A DNA stretch of 64,000 nt from contig PPXM03000009.1 in NCBI GenBank assembly GCA_003707065.3, positions 62,001 through 126,000 of the forward strand. Direction: 5' to 3'. The notes under the pieces were generated by a model. The model was not told the DNA's origin. It searched no databases and was given only the letters and a program-made list of their open reading frames with translations. Shown in pieces: positions 33,255 to 44,869 of this stretch (position 1 is the first letter of the stretch; each line of letters starts with the position of its first letter). The translations under genes were made by a program, and so were the position numbers. The DNA is from Trigonopsis variabilis (taxonomy: Eukaryota > Ascomycota > Trigonopsidomycetes > Trigonopsidales > Trigonopsidaceae).

Positions 33255-35526
33255 ATGCCGAGCTATGTCAAAGGGGGCGTCTGGACGAATGTCGAAGGTA
33301 AGACAAGACATGTGACTGATGAACTGACCAAATAGATGAGATCTTGAGGGCTGCGTAAGTTGATTCTTAGCCGCGAAGAGGCCGTTACTAACCTTGCCTA
33401 GGATTTCCAAGTATGGATTGAATCAGTGGGCGCGAGTGGCCTCTTTATTAGTTAGGAAAAGTGCAAAGCAGGCTAAGGCCCGATGGACGGAGTGGTTGAA
33501 TCCAAATATCAAGAAGATCGAATGGTCGCGAGATGAGGATGAGAAACTGCTCCATCTGGCCAAGCTGATGCCTACACAATGGCGGACGATCGCGCCCATA
33601 GTTGGACGGACGGCAAATCAATGTTTGGAAAGATACCAGCAACTGCTAGATGAAGCTGAGGAACAGAGTGGTGGTCAGGGAGATTTTACTGGCCCAGGAG
33701 ACGAAGCCATGCCTTCGACCACCTCGGGCAATCTTAAGAAGCTGTTGCCTGGGGATTTAGATGTTGTTCCTGAAACCAAGCCAGCACGTCCTGATGCCAT
33801 TGATATGGATGAAGACGAAAAAGAGATGCTCAGTGAAGCTCGAGCTCGATTGGCTAATACACAAGGCAAAAAAGCCAAGCGAAAGGACCGCGAAAGATTG
33901 CTCATGGAAAGCCGGAAATTAGCTGTTCTTCAGAAACGTCGAGAACTCAAAAGTGCCGGAATTAATGTCGGTTTAGCTCGTGAAAAGAAGGGGTACGTCG
34001 ACTATAATGCAGATATCCCGTTTGAACATAAGCCTCCGCCTGGGTTCTATGATGTACGTGAAGAGGAATATCAGAACTTCAAGGAGAAGGAAGCTTTTGA
34101 TACCAAAGCTTTCCACCAAGGGCTCAAGACTGGAACCAATGAACGTAAACGGCCGCGAGAGGAAAAGGAGAAATCCAAGGATGGTAAAGCCGCCGAAGAG
34201 GCAGCCAGGCAAAGGGCGGAAAAACTCCATCTGATTGCACAAGCTGAGCAATTGTCCAAGCGACGGAAACTGGTTTTGCCTGCTCCGCAAGTCTCTGAAG
34301 CCGAACTAGAACGGATAGCGAAAATGAGTGCTAACGACGCATCCATCAATGACAAGTATGCTCTTCAAGATGGCAGCGCCACGGCCACTCTACTCCCTGA
34401 CTATAATCGCACGCCTCTTGCCAATGGATCATTTAGAACTCCATTACGGACTCCTCAAGGACTATCTCGAGATGATAGGCTATACCATGCAGCCCAAGAT
34501 TTGAAGGCATTACAAGAGACTCCGTCATCGCTTTTGGGGGGAACTAATACTCCTCTACATGCTGATTTAGACGGGCACTCTTCTGCTGCAATCACCCCTG
34601 CTCCAGTCGCTGCTACACCAAATCCCTTAGTTGCTGCTACGCCGGTGAGAGACGCTTTTGGACTGGTCGTCCATGGGGATGAACATTCTGCGATCAGAGA
34701 CCAGTTACGGCGGAAATTTGCTGCTCTGCCTAAGCCACAGAATGATTTCGAGCTAGAATTACCCGCTGAAGACGATCATGTTGTCCAAGACCAGGTGTCC
34801 GAAATCCCAGATCAAGAGGAGCTCGACCGGCGCATGGCCCAAGAAGTTGAGCGGAGACGGCAAGCTGAGTTGGCCGCCCGATCGTCTGTGCTCAAGCTAG
34901 GTCTTCCAAGGCCTGTCAAAGCTCCCAAAGTCGATAACAAGGCTAAAGGATTGACATTGGATGTTTCCAAAGAAATGAAGCGCTTGATCTTGTCAGATAA
35001 TACGCAGTATCCCGATGAAGAGGAGCGTGAAAGTGGTAAAGTGATCGAAGCTCTTCCTACAGAGATTAAGGAAAGGATAAATGACTTGGTTGACAGTGTG
35101 ATGAAGGAAGAAGAACAATCCAAGGAGCGCTTTAGCTCCAAGCTCTTTTCGTTGCTCGACAGTCGAAAGCAAGGCTTGGCTATGCTAAACGACTATGATC
35201 ACGATGGCTTGTACAATGAAGTTGAGGGCCAGGTAGAAAAGGTGGCCAAAGACTGTAACAAGATTGAAGAACGCCTCCAGCTCACGTTGGGAGGGTATAT
35301 TGCGCGACAAAAGAAGATGGAAAAAGCACTGAACCAGACACATGTGGAAATTATGGCTCGGCTGGCTGAGAAGGCAGCATTTGAGACGTTGGCTGCGCAA
35401 GAAGAAATCGCCTTAGAAAGCCGGATGACTAAGTTGGAAGATGAAGTGGAGCAAGTCATCAAAGCCGAGCGAGAAGCGCAAGCAAAGTATGCCGAGCTGG
35501 TTGATATTCGAAGAGGTTTGGCGTGA
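33255..35526 (+). CDS. CEF1: Cef1/Cdc5 spliceosome NineTeen-complex protein
   Basis: A core component of the Prp19 (NTC) complex, needed for spliceosome activation. There are three exons: 33255-33297, 33336-33354 (only 19 nt) and 33402-35526, giving 728 residues. The two N-terminal Myb repeats are reconstructed exactly: [31 protein letters not shown], then IEWSRDEDEKLLHLAKLM. These are followed by GRTANQCLERYQQLLD. KERERLL-like basic region and the AGINVGLAREKKGYVDYNADIPFE motif match the Cdc5 family. The C-terminal half is charged with long helices that bind Prp19 and Prp46. It is a good check on the intron model, because the family is so conserved here. Confidence 0.95.
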
Positions 35527-35666
35527 TGAAGAGAGGCGGAAAAATGTGTAAGTTATTATGGACGTTTGGTAGCAGAGGAGACTGTACGAGATGACCACAC
35601 AGACAACATATTATTTATAAAGTACACCAGATGAAAATACCAAAAAAAAGATCATATATAGCCCAT

Positions 35667-36692
35667 CTACTGAGCATCGCCAACCTCGACTGGGGGAGGC
35701 TGCTGATCTTGCACATCTGCTGCCGTTTCTGGGGGTGGCTGGGCTTCCGCAGTCACCGTTTCATTTGATTTATCAGTTGAAGCCCTAGGGGACGGCAGGG
35801 CCGGTCGGGAGGGGTCTTGTTGACGGTAGAGGATGATTTCGGATTGTTTGAAATAGCGCCGGGAGTCTTCATCGACGAGAACCAATGAAAGGAATGTCCT
35901 GGTTGAGAACTTTTTGTTTACATCTCGATAAGTAGGGGTGAGCTCAAAGGCAGAGAGGAAAAGTCGGATAGGAATGGTTTCACCCCGCACTGGGGCTCCG
36001 TCCATGATTTCAAATCGCCCCAAGGTCTCGCTTTCGTTATATTGATTAGGCGGGCTCCCGCATGTTTCTCTGCGGATGATTGAGAGCTCCATATATTTGA
36101 TCTTGAGCCGGACGAGGAGAAAATAGATACGGCCCACTATAACATCGTTTAGATGGTAGCGCGATTTGGTATACTCGAATTCGATATGAAGACAGTCCTC
36201 GATCCCGACGTCCATCTTGATCGACGACCCGGCATCAGAGGGGATCCGATACGAGTAAACCCACACGTCCTTGTCGCGGATGACATCGGCCATCCGTCTG
36301 GAAACCGTGACCTTGACAAAGTATCGCAGCCGGACATTGATTCCATTGTAGGACTCGTAAGCCTTTTCGACGTTTTTGAACTCAAAGTTGAATGTCTCGG
36401 GGTGACGAATCTCAGCCGGTGATGCTAGTTCCTGGCCCAGTGATAAGAATTCGTAGGGACTTGATTTATCTGCAGTTTCAATATATCCGATGAATTGGAC
36501 TTGGATGCCTAAATGGTCTAGCTTTCGTCCGTCTTTTGGACGGATGACTACTTGACCTGATACCGTTTCGCCGTCTTCGTAAAGTGGAACGCTCTCGCGG
36601 CTACCTTTATACTGGATATCGACATGTTTCCGCTGGTCCTCTCCGTCGAAGCGGATTTCTATATCCAAGGGTGATTTGAAGAACAAGCTCAT
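35667..36692 (-). CDS. VPS26: Vps26 retromer subunit
   Basis: An arrestin-like subunit of retromer, which recycles cargo such as the carboxypeptidase receptor from endosomes to the Golgi. A single exon of 341 residues. It starts MSLFFKSPLDIEIRFDGE. It contains QVVIRPKDGRKLDHLGIQVQFIG, FNFEFKNVEKAYESYNGINVRLRY, KMDVGIEDCLHIEFEY and the closing KKFSTRTFLSLVLVDEDSRRYFKQSEIILYR region. All are collinear with Vps26/Pep8 proteins. The tail is Pro/Gln-rich and variable. It converges on CEF1 with about 140 bp between stops. Confidence 0.96.
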   Translation of the reverse strand: MSLFFKSPLDIEIRFDGEDQRKHVDIQYKGSRESVPLYEDGETVSGQVVIRPKDGRKLDHLGIQVQFIGYIETADKSSPYEFLSLGQELASPAEIRHPETFNFEFKNVEKAYESYNGINVRLRYFVKVTVSRRMADVIRDKDVWVYSYRIPSDAGSSIKMDVGIEDCLHIEFEYTKSRYHLNDVIVGRIYFLLVRLKIKYMELSIIRRETCGSPPNQYNESETLGRFEIMDGAPVRGETIPIRLFLSAFELTPTYRDVNKKFSTRTFLSLVLVDEDSRRYFKQSEIILYRQQDPSRPALPSPRASTDKSNETVTAEAQPPPETAADVQDQQPPPVEVGDAQ

Positions 36693-39600
36693 CGGCGAGG
36701 CGAGCAGAGATTGGAGTGAAGTGGGAGTGTAGCAATCGCCGGTGGTGACCTAGCGAGGCTGCGTAATGGATCGACAAGGCTTTGTTCGACTGAACGAGGG
36801 AGCACGAGCTTCCTCTCAAGGCGAGTTATCGGTCACAAGTGGCCTGTTTTTAATTGAGATTGGCGATTCACAAAGGTGGGCTGGTTGATATGCTGATAGC
36901 TCAATAGCGGGTTGGATCTCGGGGTATGGATTAGTGAGTGTACTGTATTGGGATGTTGAGAGACTTTGGACTGTTCAATCAGGTAAATCGAATCATGAGC
37001 CAGTGCCTGTGATCCCTGGTGCTCTCTAAACGCACTATAGCTCGACCGTTGGAGTCTGAAGCCAGCTTTAGCACAACTAAGGACACACCTTTCGAAGAAA
37101 CAAGAGGAAACGAAGTCCCATAGGAGTGTATTTAAGATCTGAGTAGATAATTGCTAAAAATTGTGACTGTTTATTACATGTCTGCGGGGCTAAAGGACAG
37201 CTTTTGCAGAAGATTTTATAACGCAGAAAGGCTGGACAAATAGTATGTTCTTCGAGTTATCTTCATGATCTACGTATCCGAGATGTATGTCAGATTATAT
37301 TAATTCTGGATGGCCTCTTATGAATGACATTTAGTAGTTTTTATGTTGATCGTGTTGTCAGTTCACACTGTGGGTTGCCAGCATTGCTTTGTCAAGACAT
37401 TAAGAAAAAAGCATACGTTGAAGGCCTGTCTGTCTAAATCTATATAACGCTCAAGAGAAGCTCTCATTTGAGGAATATATACCTACTATACCAAACCTTG
37501 CGCTTTTTCGATGCTCAATCAGTTCGTACGGTGTCTAAAGATTTGAAGCCCGTACGCGAATAAAATTGCTTTCCTTTGACGACTATTATCATCCTACTCT
37601 AGCCCAGTAAAATGGACGTATGTTATAATGCAAGTTCAACCTACTCGCATAGTTGCACGACTGTATAAACAATTCACCAGGGGTAGTTTGTTTTTTTCGC
37701 CTTTTTCTTTTCCGTAGATTGTAGAGGCTATATTTTTCCCTTTTTCTTTTCTGCCGCTCATTTCCAAGATCTATAGTCACTACTAATACCATCTTGATCC
37801 AGCATGACAAGCTCAATCCAAGAACTTCTCAGGGCCCATATCCTTGAGTTTTACTCCGTCGAGGATGAGAAGTTCTGGTCAGACTTATTCTTATGATAGG
37901 AAGCTCTCGATAAAGCACTAGTTATGCACTCTATTATCCGTAATATTTGGGTTTCAGGAGACTTATTTTATTATCATCTCCAAGTACACGGGCTGTAGAC
38001 AAGGTGACAAGTTCCCGCAGCAACAGCAACATTTACAAAGGCACTTCAGTGATGTTTCTATCTCGACGTAATCTTCTGATCAAATTGTGACCTTTCAACT
38101 TTAGTATCCTTTCGGGAATTCGGCCTATCTTCATTTCGATGCCTCTTTTCCCTTACCCCACACTGATTCGCGAGCTTATGGCTGCTCTCGTCAGCGTAAA
38201 ACCTCCCTGGTAATGAGTTTTGCCGCGACCAGTGTCTGTGTCCAATCGCCCGACGGAACTGTCGGCTCTGGAGTTAAGTCTACAATAAAAGGAGAATGAC
38301 CATTAGGTAGAGTTTTCTTTGATTTTTTCAATATTCTAATATTGTTCTTTTTCTCTAGTGGCTAAACTTACTCTACCTTTGAATAATTTCTTGCGCAAGT
38401 GTCTTCGTGGAATTGCTTGCCTGCTTTTGGCCCATAGCCGCTTCCAAACAATCAGGACGAAATTTCCAGACGCTATTGCAACCTTAATTTCTCCCAGAGT
38501 TAGGACGGAAGGAGCCTATGCAACCTACCTTCACACCAATGAGGATAGTAGAAAGCTTGTATAACCTCTCCAATACTAGGTTCTAAGAATACCCGACCTT
38601 CTGTTATGGCGTATTGTGCTCACTTTACGCGGTCAACCAGCCTCAGGATAGCGTGAGCAGCCAGCCACCCACCGACCCCTATGGGCGAGGCTGTCAGAGA
38701 TAGCTTTTATTTTTAGAATTTCATGATACTCGAAGACGAGGGACCAAACAGAACCAACCTCTCGGACAGCGGCATCGTAAGAAACAAGGTAGGTCGCTCT
38801 TCCACATGATCAGTATTCTGAAAACGTGCATACATCGTTTACGTACAAGAAAATTGTGCTCTTGTGCTTGCTCTCATTGGAAATTCAGCCGAATCACTGG
38901 CGACTGTTTAGTTCGTTCAGATTAGTGAATGCCCATTCTAATAGACTGCGCGTTCAAGCACTACTTCCACTGTACAGCTGCCTATCTATCCAGAACGTGC
39001 TAGACTGAAGGATTCTTATGAAAGTAAGACAGCTAATTATCGGGTTTTACAGGAGACAGTCGGCATTGAAGACCGCTTAGGTCCCTCGTTGCACAATGCC
39101 AAGGCCCCGAGTTAGGAAGATAAGAGGAATAGGACAGGAATCCGAGAAGAATGCGAGAGATTTCCAGCCATCCCCCCTTGAACCAAAAATAACTTTGCGC
39201 CAAGACCATCGAAAGGCTGGAGTCTTCAGGGGTAAAAAAGGATATCCGGACAAAATAGAGCCATGGCTGCACGGAATTTGGCCGAGCGTCAAAGATATAG
39301 GTCTTTAAATCTCGACTTGGCTGATGCACAATTCAAAGTCCCATTCTATGCAGGTGCTGAATCTTCCTTGCAAGTCATAATCCCGTATCGTCAGTCGCCA
39401 TCCACCAAGACTAGTCTAAATACAAGCAATGAGAGGGGGAGCGAGCGCTACTTTTCTTAGAAGGAACATTGGAATGGACATTGACTGGCTCAGAAAAGAA
39501 CGCCGCACGCAGATATAACGAGTCATTGGATGACACAATAGTTTTCGGAGCGGGACAATAAGGGGAGGTAGTATTCAGTGATACAGACAGATCATTTTGT

Positions 39601-40695
39601 GCATCGCAATGGGGCTTCATATTCCTGAATGGTTTGGTTTATTACGTTTTATTCAGTTTAAACAGTCATAGGGGCCGCTGTGAATGGCACTGAGACAAGA
39701 GAGACAAGGGCAACAGCTTGTAGAATAGACCTATTCACTGTTGCCGGATCCCATGAGTCTGTCGGTCTCAATAGTCTTCCGTACGTTGGCTTCAATGAGG
39801 TATTTTTAATACCCGTCATTAGACGCTTTTCGCAGCATATCTCCGTTTACTGTGTTTCCCCTCCAATCGAAGACTTGAAAGTATCTATACGTGCTGATCC
39901 ATGGAAAGCCAAAGAGATCGATTAATATCTCACCGCGCAGATACTTGTGCATGATCAGTCTTGACAGCCCCTAGAAGGTGTCGAAACGTCTCCACATTAA
40001 TACAAACGACGGGCCAAGTGGCAGAAGGCCTTAAGAAGTTTATTGATTACACCTAATTGAAGAAACTTGCATGTAAACAAGGTGACTTTGATAGTTGTCG
40101 TACAGCATGCCACCCCTTTAGGTGGATGGTTTGGCCCACGTGGAACCACCTCTGCTGATGACAACGCGTATGTAACAATAAACAAATGGACAGAAACAAA
40201 GCGTATCGCGATTGATTGAGCGGTGGATATCTGATCTGTTTAGGCAATCTAAGATGTCCGGGGAAAAATAAAGTTATAATGCCCGATGTCTTAGAACCTT
40301 CTCACTAAGCTTTTCTTGTTACATCCGTCAGGCGATTTCCAGGGACGGCTTGTTTTCACATGTTTACATAAGCGGGTATGTCCGGGTCTTTGGTATTCTT
40401 GGGCATCGGGGTCATAAGAGTTTAGAATGAATGTCTTGAGAAAATGATTTGTCAAAGAAAGTAACAAATGGTCGAAAAGGTCAGTCATCGAAGGTGAGGA
40501 TTGCCTATTTGGGTCATATATGGCGCTAAGGTGCGCCAGAACGGAATGCTAATGGTAACCACGGCCTAAAACGGACTAGCGACCAAAGGCCCCGCCACGC
40601 CACTTATATTTAGCGGCTCCGAGGCCAATTGGACCAGTCGCGGAGCAAAAAAACTATATATACCACTCCAAGCCGGGTTCATTCCACCATCAAAC
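36693..40695. other. Gene-poor 4-kb region
   Basis: About 4 kb between VPS26 (-) and the first wall-protein gene (+) shows no gene I can support. ORFs are all under 100 codons, overlap on both strands, and have no recognisable motif. No tRNA, terminal repeats or transposon protein remnants were seen. The right end holds the wall-protein promoter, with CCAAT-like GGCCAATTGG at 40623-40632 and a TATA box. Confidence 0.6.
40655..40662 (+). promoter_or_regulatory. TATA element of first wall-protein gene
   Basis: TATATATA lies 34 bp before the ATG at 40696, consistent with a strongly or inducibly expressed wall gene. Confidence 0.55.
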
Positions 40696-41376
40696 ATGAA
40701 GTTCACAGCCTCCGTTCTTGCTCTCATTTCTGCCGTCAGTGCTGTCCAGTTCTACGTTGAGTCTTCCGACTCTTCGATCAATGGAGATGGTTTGGGTGAT
40801 CCTCATGAGGGTGCCGGTATCAACTACATCTTCCTTGGTACCGGAGGATCCGTCGATCTGACCTACAATGCCACTTCAGAAACCTTGACTGCTCCTTTTG
40901 GTGACGAATTGATCCAAACCCTCCAGGTCTTTGCCAGCCCCGGCGTTCTTGCTCTCAGCGTCACCGGCCCCAACGGTGACAAATTCACGATTGAGGACTC
41001 CTATTTGGCCCTCAACGGATCTACCAGCTTCTGGGCTTGCAAGAACATTAACGATCCCTACTCCTATTCTACCCAGCAATATGCCCTTGTCTTCGGCGAG
41101 TCTTCGCCTGCTGACGGGTGCATTTCCCTCAAGCTCAAGGAGGGTGGTTCAAGCAACTCTACCACTACTACTGCTCCTAGCAACTCTACCAGCACTGCTG
41201 CTCCTGGTAAGACCTCTACCCTTACCTCGCTCGAGACTTTCACCATCACCTCTTGCTCTGGCGGCTGCACTGCTACCGGAACCAAGACCGCTGCCCCCAC
41301 TTTCACTGGTGCTGGTGCCGTGAACCAACTCAGCTGGGCTGGTGTTGGTGTTGCTTTGGGTGCTTTGCTTCTTTAA
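40696..41376 (+). CDS. GPI-anchored cell-wall protein, paralogue 1 (Cwp1/PhiA-like)
   Basis: A predicted secreted wall mannoprotein, 226 residues, no intron. The signal peptide is MKFTASVLALISAVSA/VQ. The folded domain includes HEGAGINYIFLG, FTIEDSYLALNGS and FWACKNINDPYSYSTQQYAL, and closes with DGCISLKL. The order of these blocks resembles ascomycete Cwp1/PhiA-type wall proteins, where the Cys pair may bridge. A Ser/Thr-rich stalk (about 155-200) with NST sites suits O- and N-mannosylation. The C-terminal hydrophobic tail SWAGVGVALGALLL after a Gly/Ala/Asn-rich stretch is a GPI-attachment signal. It is a tandem paralogue of the next gene, 950 bp downstream on the same strand. The function beyond the wall is unknown. 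Confidence 0.8.
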   Translation: MKFTASVLALISAVSAVQFYVESSDSSINGDGLGDPHEGAGINYIFLGTGGSVDLTYNATSETLTAPFGDELIQTLQVFASPGVLALSVTGPNGDKFTIEDSYLALNGSTSFWACKNINDPYSYSTQQYALVFGESSPADGCISLKLKEGGSSNSTTTTAPSNSTSTAAPGKTSTLTSLETFTITSCSGGCTATGTKTAAPTFTGAGAVNQLSWAGVGVALGALLL

Positions 41377-42328
41377 CTTATGTATTTTATTAATTAAAAG
41401 TAATGTCATGTTAGTCCAGTATATTCTGAATATACCTTTGCGGCACTCAAGTTATGGAGCCGCGTTGCGCTATGGCGTAAACGGTTTGGCTAAACCATAA
41501 GTGGAAAAGAATGTAGCATGAAAGGGCAGAACCTGCTACGTCACTTTAGTTGGTACTTTCATCAGATAAACGTAACGCCGACTATGTCTGCTTTGTTAAT
41601 ACTACATAATTCCACCACGACTAGTCCACGTTATTATTTAGAGCACAATGCTTTAGAGCTGACTGACAAGACCATGAAGTGCTGCTGTGGATAAGGAGTG
41701 CTCGAGGCAGTCTAAAAGAGGAAAGTCGAACCACTTTCTTTACGAGATATTCGTTCACTCCCGCGGAACTTCTTCAACCCGTAAACGTGTGGAGACGGCA
41801 AGTGCTCGGGTATTAAAGCGTAAAAACGTTTGATTAATAATGAAAAGTGCAGGGCAGCAGGGGAATAATTCCCATAGTCGTATATTGTTACGGTGGATAC
41901 CGAATCAAGCCGGCAACCAGTTATAAGTTTGGCCAATTTGGTTGGACCGCCTGATTTGAATATGAAGCAATGACCATATATGGCAATTGGGCCATAATTG
42001 GCGACAACAAGCATTAAGTCGTTGCATTCATTCTACTTAAAAGATGGTGGGAGAAAAAGAGACGTTGTCATATGGGCAATTCTGATGTACATGGGTCGTT
42101 TACATCTTGGGAATAGCCTTTAACTCTTTTGACAGCATTGGAATTCGGGTGAGGGACAAGTTCCAAAGAGAGTCATAGCATGTCGTTAGGCCCGATGTGC
42201 GGCTCAGGTACCAAACTTAGGATTTGCACTAAGCCGTTCTCGGTGGGTACAATAGATAGATCACAAGGCAAAGCGAATTATAAAAGGACGTGCAATTCCA
42301 CACCATCTTCATTGTTTTTGATTAAATA
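41377..42328. other. Intergenic spacer between the two wall-protein paralogues
   Basis: It contains the promoter of paralogue 2 (TATAAAA at 42279-42285). A 100-codon minus-strand ORF at 42014-41712 has no recognisable features and is probably chance. Confidence 0.6.
42279..42285 (+). promoter_or_regulatory. TATA element of second wall-protein gene
   Basis: TATAAAA lies 44 bp before the ATG at 42329. Confidence 0.5.
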
Positions 42329-42973
42329 ATGCTTGCTCTCTTCTATATTTGTCTACTTCCCTTTACCTTGGCCACTCAATTCTGGGTCGAGTCGTCTGAT
42401 TCCTTTTTATCTGGCCTAGGTATCGCCTCAACCCATGAAGGCGCCGGCATAAATTATTTTTTCCTGGGTAAGGATGCAGAAGTCCTCACGTACAATGAGA
42501 CTTATGATAATTTCTACATTTACGCGGGTGTTCCCATGGTCATGTCCCTTAGTTATTGGGCATCTCCCTATGATAACATTTTGAGCATGTTCTTGCCTAG
42601 TTCCGACGATACCGACAAGTTCACCGTTAACAATGGCTACTTGGCCCTTAACGGCTCGGTGGATGTCTTCTGGGCCTGCAAGAACATCAACGATCCTTAC
42701 GACTACTCTGAGACCAGGTACGCGGTTCTGGCCTCTTCGTCTGCTCCAAATGACGACTGTGTTTCCATCAAGCTGAGCACGGAAAAGACCGAGTCTTCTG
42801 TTCCTGAATCTTCCTCCCCATCCAGTGCAGCCATTACTTCTTCTTCACCAACAGCAAGCTCGTCGGCTGCTGCCTCTAGTACCTCCGAGTCCGTGTTCAC
42901 CGGCGGTGCAGTTGCTAACCGCTCTTCTCTTTTACTTCTGGCCGTGACTTTCATCGCCTGCTTCTTTGTATAA
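42329..42973 (+). CDS. GPI-anchored cell-wall protein, paralogue 2 (Cwp1/PhiA-like)
   Basis: 214 residues, no intron, a diverged tandem duplicate of the preceding gene. Shared blocks are FWVESSDS, HEGAGINYFFLG, DKFTVNNGYLALNGS, FWACKNINDPYDYSETRYA and DCVSIKL. The signal peptide is MLALFYICLLPFTLA/TQ. The Ser-rich stalk (about 155-190) is shorter and more Ser-biased than in paralogue 1. The C-terminal tail SSLLLLAVTFIACFFV is a GPI signal. Between the shared blocks the sequence has drifted, with an insertion around LSYWASPYDNILSMF. The duplication is therefore not very recent, and the two may have different expression or roles. Confidence 0.8.
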   Translation: MLALFYICLLPFTLATQFWVESSDSFLSGLGIASTHEGAGINYFFLGKDAEVLTYNETYDNFYIYAGVPMVMSLSYWASPYDNILSMFLPSSDDTDKFTVNNGYLALNGSVDVFWACKNINDPYDYSETRYAVLASSSAPNDDCVSIKLSTEKTESSVPESSSPSSAAITSSSPTASSSAAASSTSESVFTGGAVANRSSLLLLAVTFIACFFV

Positions 42974-43117
42974 ATCTAGACTAAGCCTAGATACGATCGC
43001 TCTCTACGAATACCTATCAATATAATTTCTAATTCATTCTTTCATTGCTGTAGCCGCCATGATTTCTATTTCAAACACACTTGGTTGTCACTTGATCCTA
43101 TCGCTACGCTCGACACT

Positions 43118-44717
43118 ATGTCCCCCGCACCAATGTGGAGAAATCTCACTTCATCCATGATTGCCAATCGCCTGAAAGCAGGATTGCAGATATCTCGAGC
43201 CTGCCAAATTGTCCGGTCATTTCATGCATACCACCGGAATCTAAAGCTGACTCCCTTTCTCCTAGCTGATATTGGCGAAGGTGCGCGATCGATAGTCGAC
43301 CTTTACTAACCGTGCCTAGGCATCAAAGAATGCGAGATTATCCAGTGGTTTGTGGAACCAAACTCCAAAGTGCAGGAGTTTGACAAGATCTGTGAAGTGC
43401 AAAGCGATAAAGTAGGTGGTCTTGATTGATCTGCTGACTGGAATAGGCCTCGGTCGAAATATCATCTCGATTTGATGGAATAATAAGAAAATTACACTAC
43501 AACGCGGGCGACATGGCAGCTGTTGGCAAGGTAAGCTTTCAATGGAGATATGCTCTGAGGACCCCTGTGGAGGGCTGGTCAGGAGTTGTTTGCATAGCAT
43601 TTTTTAGAAGAAAAAACTTGACTGACTTCAGCCTCTTTGTGATATCGAAGTGCCCGATGATGATCCAGATGCACCCCCGCAGTCGTCGGGCGAAGCAGCG
43701 GCCGGCGATAGCCGTCCACAGCCGGACAACGGTCCTATCGAGGTTTCCCAGGGTGATACCAGCTCCGCCGTGACGTATCCTCCTCCTCCTCTGGTGGGTC
43801 AAGAACACCAATCCTTGGCAACGCCAGCTGTCCGTCGACTGTGCCGTGAGAATAGCCTCAATATCACCCAGATCAAAGGAACCGGCAAGGATGGAAGAGT
43901 ACTAAAGGAGGATGTGCTGAATCATGTCAAGACAACTCAGCAGAGTTCTGGCTCGAAGGACGCAGCTCCAGAGACCAAGCCTGCAGCAACAGAGGAACAA
44001 GACACCCAAGTGCCTTTGACACCGATCCAGAGCCAAATGTTCAAGACCATGACGGCATCGCTGTCCATTCCACATTTCCTCTATACGGACGAGGTCGAAT
44101 TGGACAACCTGACTGCCATCCGCAAGATTCTCAACGACGAACTGAGCCGAACACCAGTTGACGGAGTGTCCAAAGTGTCGTTCATGCCCTTCTTTATCAA
44201 GGCTTTATCCGAGGCCTTGAAAGAGTATCCGCTTTTGAATGCTAGAGTGCAGGTCGAGGATAAGCCGAGCCTGGTAATGAGAAAGTCTCACAACATTGGT
44301 ATCGCCATGGACACTCCGCAAGGCCTGATTGTTCCCAACATCAAAGGAGTTGAGAACTTGTCGATTCTAGAGATAGCCAAGGAATTGAGTCGGTTACAGC
44401 AAGCTGGATCCGCTGGGCGATTGAGCCCGGCTGATCTGCGAGGAGGCACGATAAGCATCAGTAACATTGGAACGGTAGGAGGAACATATGTGGCCCCCGT
44501 CGTTGTGACGTCTGAGGTTGCGATCCTCGGCTTGGGTCAGGCCCGGCGATTGCCTCGATTTAAGCCAGGGACGGACGACATTTTAGCAAAGACAGTCGTC
44601 AACATGAGCTGGTCAGGCGACCATCGGGTGGTGGATGGAATGACAATGGCAACTGTGGCCAATTTGTGGAAGAAGTACGTCCAGGATCCATCCAAGCTAT
44701 TGGTACGATTACATTAA
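43118..44717 (+). CDS. Branched-chain 2-oxoacid dehydrogenase E2 (lipoamide acyltransferase)
   Basis: The mitochondrial core of the complex that degrades keto-acids of Leu, Ile and Val. There are four exons: 43118-43280, 43320-43411, 43447-43530 and 43632-44717. Introns are 39, 35 and 101 nt, giving 474 residues. A basic, hydroxylated N-terminus fits a mitochondrial presequence. The single lipoyl domain has EVQSDKASVEI, with the lipoylated Lys at about 85. The peripheral-subunit-binding domain is ATPAVRRLCRENSLNITQIKG. The catalytic core runs from PLTPIQSQMFKTMTAS to GDHRVVDG (His about 444, Asp about 448). FMPFFIKALSEALKEYP is typical of the branched-chain E2 rather than pyruvate or oxoglutarate E2. 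Saccharomyces lacks this enzyme. Confidence 0.94.
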
Positions 44718-44869
44718 TACGCAATCCCAGTGTATTTAGGGTGAAAATATTCTATGATAGAGTCCATCTCGTAGCGGACCGTTTCTTTCAGTAAATAGCC
44801 TACCAGCTCGTAAGCAGGCTATCAAGACATGGTTGTTGATTGTTTTTGAAGTCATTGGTATAGTATTGT

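Noticed and set aside
39033-39329. Overlapping plus and minus ORFs of 70-98 codons near 39.1-39.3 kb
   Set aside because: Mutually overlapping, no motif, no plausible start context.
40613-40622. Single gCGGCTCCGA in the first wall-protein promoter
   Set aside because: Only one imperfect copy; noted for comparison with the five-copy cluster but not called as a site.
36693-40695. Possible LTR element or other transposon fossil in the 4-kb gap
   Set aside because: I could see no terminal repeats, reverse transcriptase, integrase or transposase motifs; composition alone is not enough.
41720-41740. Reverse-strand GGTTCGACT resembling a tRNA B box
   Set aside because: No complementary T-arm and no acceptor stem around it.
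41712-42014. 100-codon minus-strand ORF between the wall-protein paralogues
   Set aside because: No recognisable motif, signal or neighbour logic; it overlaps promoter sequence and is probably chance.
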